Part shown: piece after piece, positions 4,154-5,923 of the stretch
How the letters are laid out: every line of letters starts with the position of its first letter
Position numbering within the stretch: the stretch's first letter is position 1
From: Flavobacteriales bacterium
Lineage (GTDB): Bacteria > Bacteroidota > Bacteroidia > Flavobacteriales > Flavobacteriaceae
Assembly (NCBI GenBank): GCA_003229235.1
Contig: QIIH01000101.1
Location: 1-5,923, forward strand
Reading direction: 5' to 3'
Length of the DNA: 5,923 nt
The notes under the pieces: model-generated
Told to the model about the DNA's origin: nothing
The model's database searches: none
The model's input: the letters and a program-made list of their open reading frames with translations, nothing else
Position numbers and translations under genes: made by a program

Positions 4154-5923
4154 TACTGTAAACTCGCCAATGTCACCTTTTTTTGTTGCGCACTTAGGTT
4201 AACAACATGTACCTTTTTAGTTTCTTTTTTGGTGCCAAAATTCTTGTAAATCGTATACTTTAAGTAGGTTGGGTTAAGTGTAGCTTCATTCGATGCTAAC
4301 GACTGAATATTAACCAACCAACCCCCTGTTGGGCTATCGTTAATCTCAAACTCCTGAATAGCGTACCCTTGTAAAAGTTGCTGTTCCATAGCTTCAAAAT
4401 TGTCGAATTTAGTGTTCTTATAAGTAAAGTATTTTTTAGAAGGACTCACAAACTGCAAATCAAATTCGGCTAATGGGTCGTTCCATTCAAAAACAATTCG
4501 CACGTCTTTTTTATAATTGACCTGCATTAGTTGATTGGGCAAATCTTTAAAGTACAATTTAGACTTGTGATTGGCGATTAGATGGCGTAACTCGGCTTCA
4601 GCGACGGCCTGTATTCCACTAAAATCAACTCCAGTGGTCTCGTTAGCAAGAATGCGCTTATACAAAGCAAATGCCTTGGTATACTCTCCCGTTTCTTTAT
4701 AAATATAGGCCAGATCTCTATACGATTGCGAATCACTAGGCGACAGTATAGCTAAGCGCTGATATACCGGTTTTGAGGCTTCTAAATCACCCAAGGCTTC
4801 TAATCGATATGCCAATGTTTTGAGTGCTTTAGTATTTTTAGGGGCTATGTCTAAAATATTCATAGCAACTTGTGCCGAATAGTTTTTGTCCCACTTCTCG
4901 AAGTACTCCGAAGCATTTACGTAATATCCAATCCCCTTTTCTGAGGCTTCTGCCAATTGTTGCGTGTACACCTTTTTGGCTTGATCAAAACTAGTAGCTT
5001 GTTCTAACGAAGTGATATAGGTAGGAGCAGGCATCGCGCTCATTAATGGCAAACTCTCGTTATAGTTGTTACCAACTATCAAGGCCTGTTTTTCTTTGGC
5101 CTCATCCTTATAATCACCTTGAGCAGTAGCATAAATTTTGGTCCGGATAATAATAACTCCGTTGCGACCCAAAGTACCATATTTGATGGCACCTACTAAG
5201 CCAGGAATAACCGTTACACTTGCAATGTTTTGAACGTCAACAAACGGAAGTGGGTTTCCAGCCTCGTATAACACCTCGTCTATCACTACCGCTCGACCGT
5301 TGTTTAAATTAATAGACGTTGGGTTCACAACCCCTATAGTTGGAAGCCTTAAAAAGATTTGCTCCAAGGTTTGATACGAACTTTTTATTTCTTCTTCTGT
5401 TATTTGTGCCACGCGATACCCCAAACGGTTAAATTCTTTTTTACCATAAGCAGTTTCAATTTTGCGATCGGTTAAAAAAGTCTTTTTGTCTGACGTTAAA
5501 TTTACCTGCTCCAGCAATTCTCCATCAACCTCAAGAGAGATGTTCATATTGTTTTTAGCCGAAACTTCTTTCGGAAAAGTTGTAAGTGATTCTATTTCTA
5601 ATACTTCACCTGGCATCACGTCTATCGTAAACTCACCGTTTACGTCTGTAACTGCTCTTTTATATGAGTTTTTTAAACCAACTACTGCTCCTTGAACAGG
5701 GCCTTGTGGGCTTGTAACTTTACCTGAGATTCCGCGTTTAGCGACCCCATCCCTAGCAGTACTCGATAGAGTTTCGTTGCTAATAGCCTCATTGTATGGG
5801 TTTAGATATACAATGTTATTGCGTTCCATTAAATTAAAGAATCTTTCGATGCTCAGCTCTTTGGGCGCATATCCCAATGCAGCAATTTTTATAATATCCT
5901 GTTGCCCGATTTGATCTTCGATA
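4150..5923 (-). CDS. Carboxypeptidase-regulatory-like / TonB-plug-like / TPR / DUF2135-like multidomain protein (5' end outside window)
   Basis: The frame runs off the right edge, leaving about 590 codons of the C-terminal part. A TTG at 5877-5875 is internal, because the frame continues upstream (IEDQIGQQDIIKIAALGY). In protein order: the probable tail of a first carboxypeptidase-regulatory-like domain (ALGYAPKELSI to IVYLNPYNEA, about 5880-5785); a second such domain (GISGKVTSPQGPVQGAVVGL, TDVNGEFTIDV, about 5736-5500); a TonB-receptor-plug-like domain (about 5409-5137, with NGRAVVIDEVLY, DVQNIASVTVIPG and YGTLGRNGVIIIRTK); two TPR repeats (about 4836-4639); and a YfaP/DUF2135-like domain (about 4509-4198, starting KKDVRIVFEWNDPLAEFDLQ). 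No beta-barrel follows the plug, so this is not a transport receptor. DUF2135 and TPR units occur in bacterial VIT/VWA proteins, so a VIT or VWA domain might lie upstream. Extracytoplasmic location is likely, but the signal peptide would be off-window. Function unknown. Confidence 0.85.
   Translation of the reverse strand, partial: IEDQIGQQDIIKIAALGYAPKELSIERFFNLMERNNIVYLNPYNEAISNETLSSTARDGVAKRGISGKVTSPQGPVQGAVVGLKNSYKRAVTDVNGEFTIDVMPGEVLEIESLTTFPKEVSAKNNMNISLEVDGELLEQVNLTSDKKTFLTDRKIETAYGKKEFNRLGYRVAQITEEEIKSSYQTLEQIFLRLPTIGVVNPTSINLNNGRAVVIDEVLYEAGNPLPFVDVQNIASVTVIPGLVGAIKYGTLGRNGVIIIRTKIYATAQGDYKDEAKEKQALIVGNNYNESLPLMSAMPAPTYITSLEQATSFDQAKKVYTQQLAEASEKGIGYYVNASEYFEKWDKNYSAQVAMNILDIAPKNTKALKTLAYRLEALGDLEASKPVYQRLAILSPSDSQSYRDLAYIYKETGEYTKAFALYKRILANETTGVDFSGIQAVAEAELRHLIANHKSKLYFKDLPNQLMQVNYKKDVRIVFEWNDPLAEFDLQFVSPSKKYFTYKNTKFDNFEAMEQQLLQGYAIQEFEINDSPTGGWLVNIQSLASNEATLNPTYLKYTIYKNFGTKKETKKVHVVNLSAQQKKVTLASLQY

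Noticed and set aside
4154..4260. Possible terminator at the convergent junction (T-run near 4177-4184)
   Set aside because: The run of T lies inside minus-strand coding sequence (Lys codons), and I could find no stable stem next to it.
5462..5695. Plus-strand frame of 77 codons opposite the multidomain gene
   Set aside because: It is S/F/T-rich antisense sequence over a clear carboxypeptidase-regulatory-like domain on the other strand.

Overview
The window looks like chromosomal DNA from a member of the Bacteroidota, most likely a flavobacterium. The DNA is AT-rich, the genes are nearly abutting without obvious Shine-Dalgarno sites, MutL and the rhomboids have the form typical of that phylum, and the minus-strand gene joins a carboxypeptidase-regulatory-like domain to a TonB-plug-like domain, a Bacteroidota habit. 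The assignment is by family resemblance only.

Left part (1-3526, + strand): four genes in one direction separated by 3, 1 and 3 bases, so almost certainly one operon. They are the 3' half of mutL (mismatch repair), two different rhomboid-family intramembrane serine proteases, and a membrane-anchored DNase I-like (endonuclease/exonuclease/phosphatase) protein. All three downstream proteins are predicted to be in the inner membrane. MutL lacks recognisable copies of the motifs that give many bacterial MutL proteins their nicking activity.

Middle (3527-4153): directly after the operon lies a ~250-base non-coding block bounded by a long inverted repeat (3532-3558 and 3767-3793, 25 of 27 positions complementary). 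It looks like a small non-autonomous insertion element (MITE-like), although a structured RNA is possible. Its right end abuts the C-terminal part of an HD-superfamily hydrolase gene. The first half of that gene, which should carry the histidine and HD metal-binding motifs, is absent, so the remnant is called a pseudogene.

Right part (4150-5923, - strand): a convergent gene, open at the window edge, encodes a multidomain protein: a probable end of a first carboxypeptidase-regulatory-like repeat, a clear second one, a TonB-receptor-plug-like domain, two TPR repeats and a C-terminal YfaP/DUF2135-like domain. There is no beta-barrel. Its stop codon overlaps that of the HD remnant in a TTAA palindrome.

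I see no tRNA, rRNA, CRISPR array, riboswitch or complete transposase. The parts most worth a second look are the inverted-repeat element at the breakpoint of the HD gene, the plug/TPR/DUF2135 fusion, and the paired rhomboids behind mutL.
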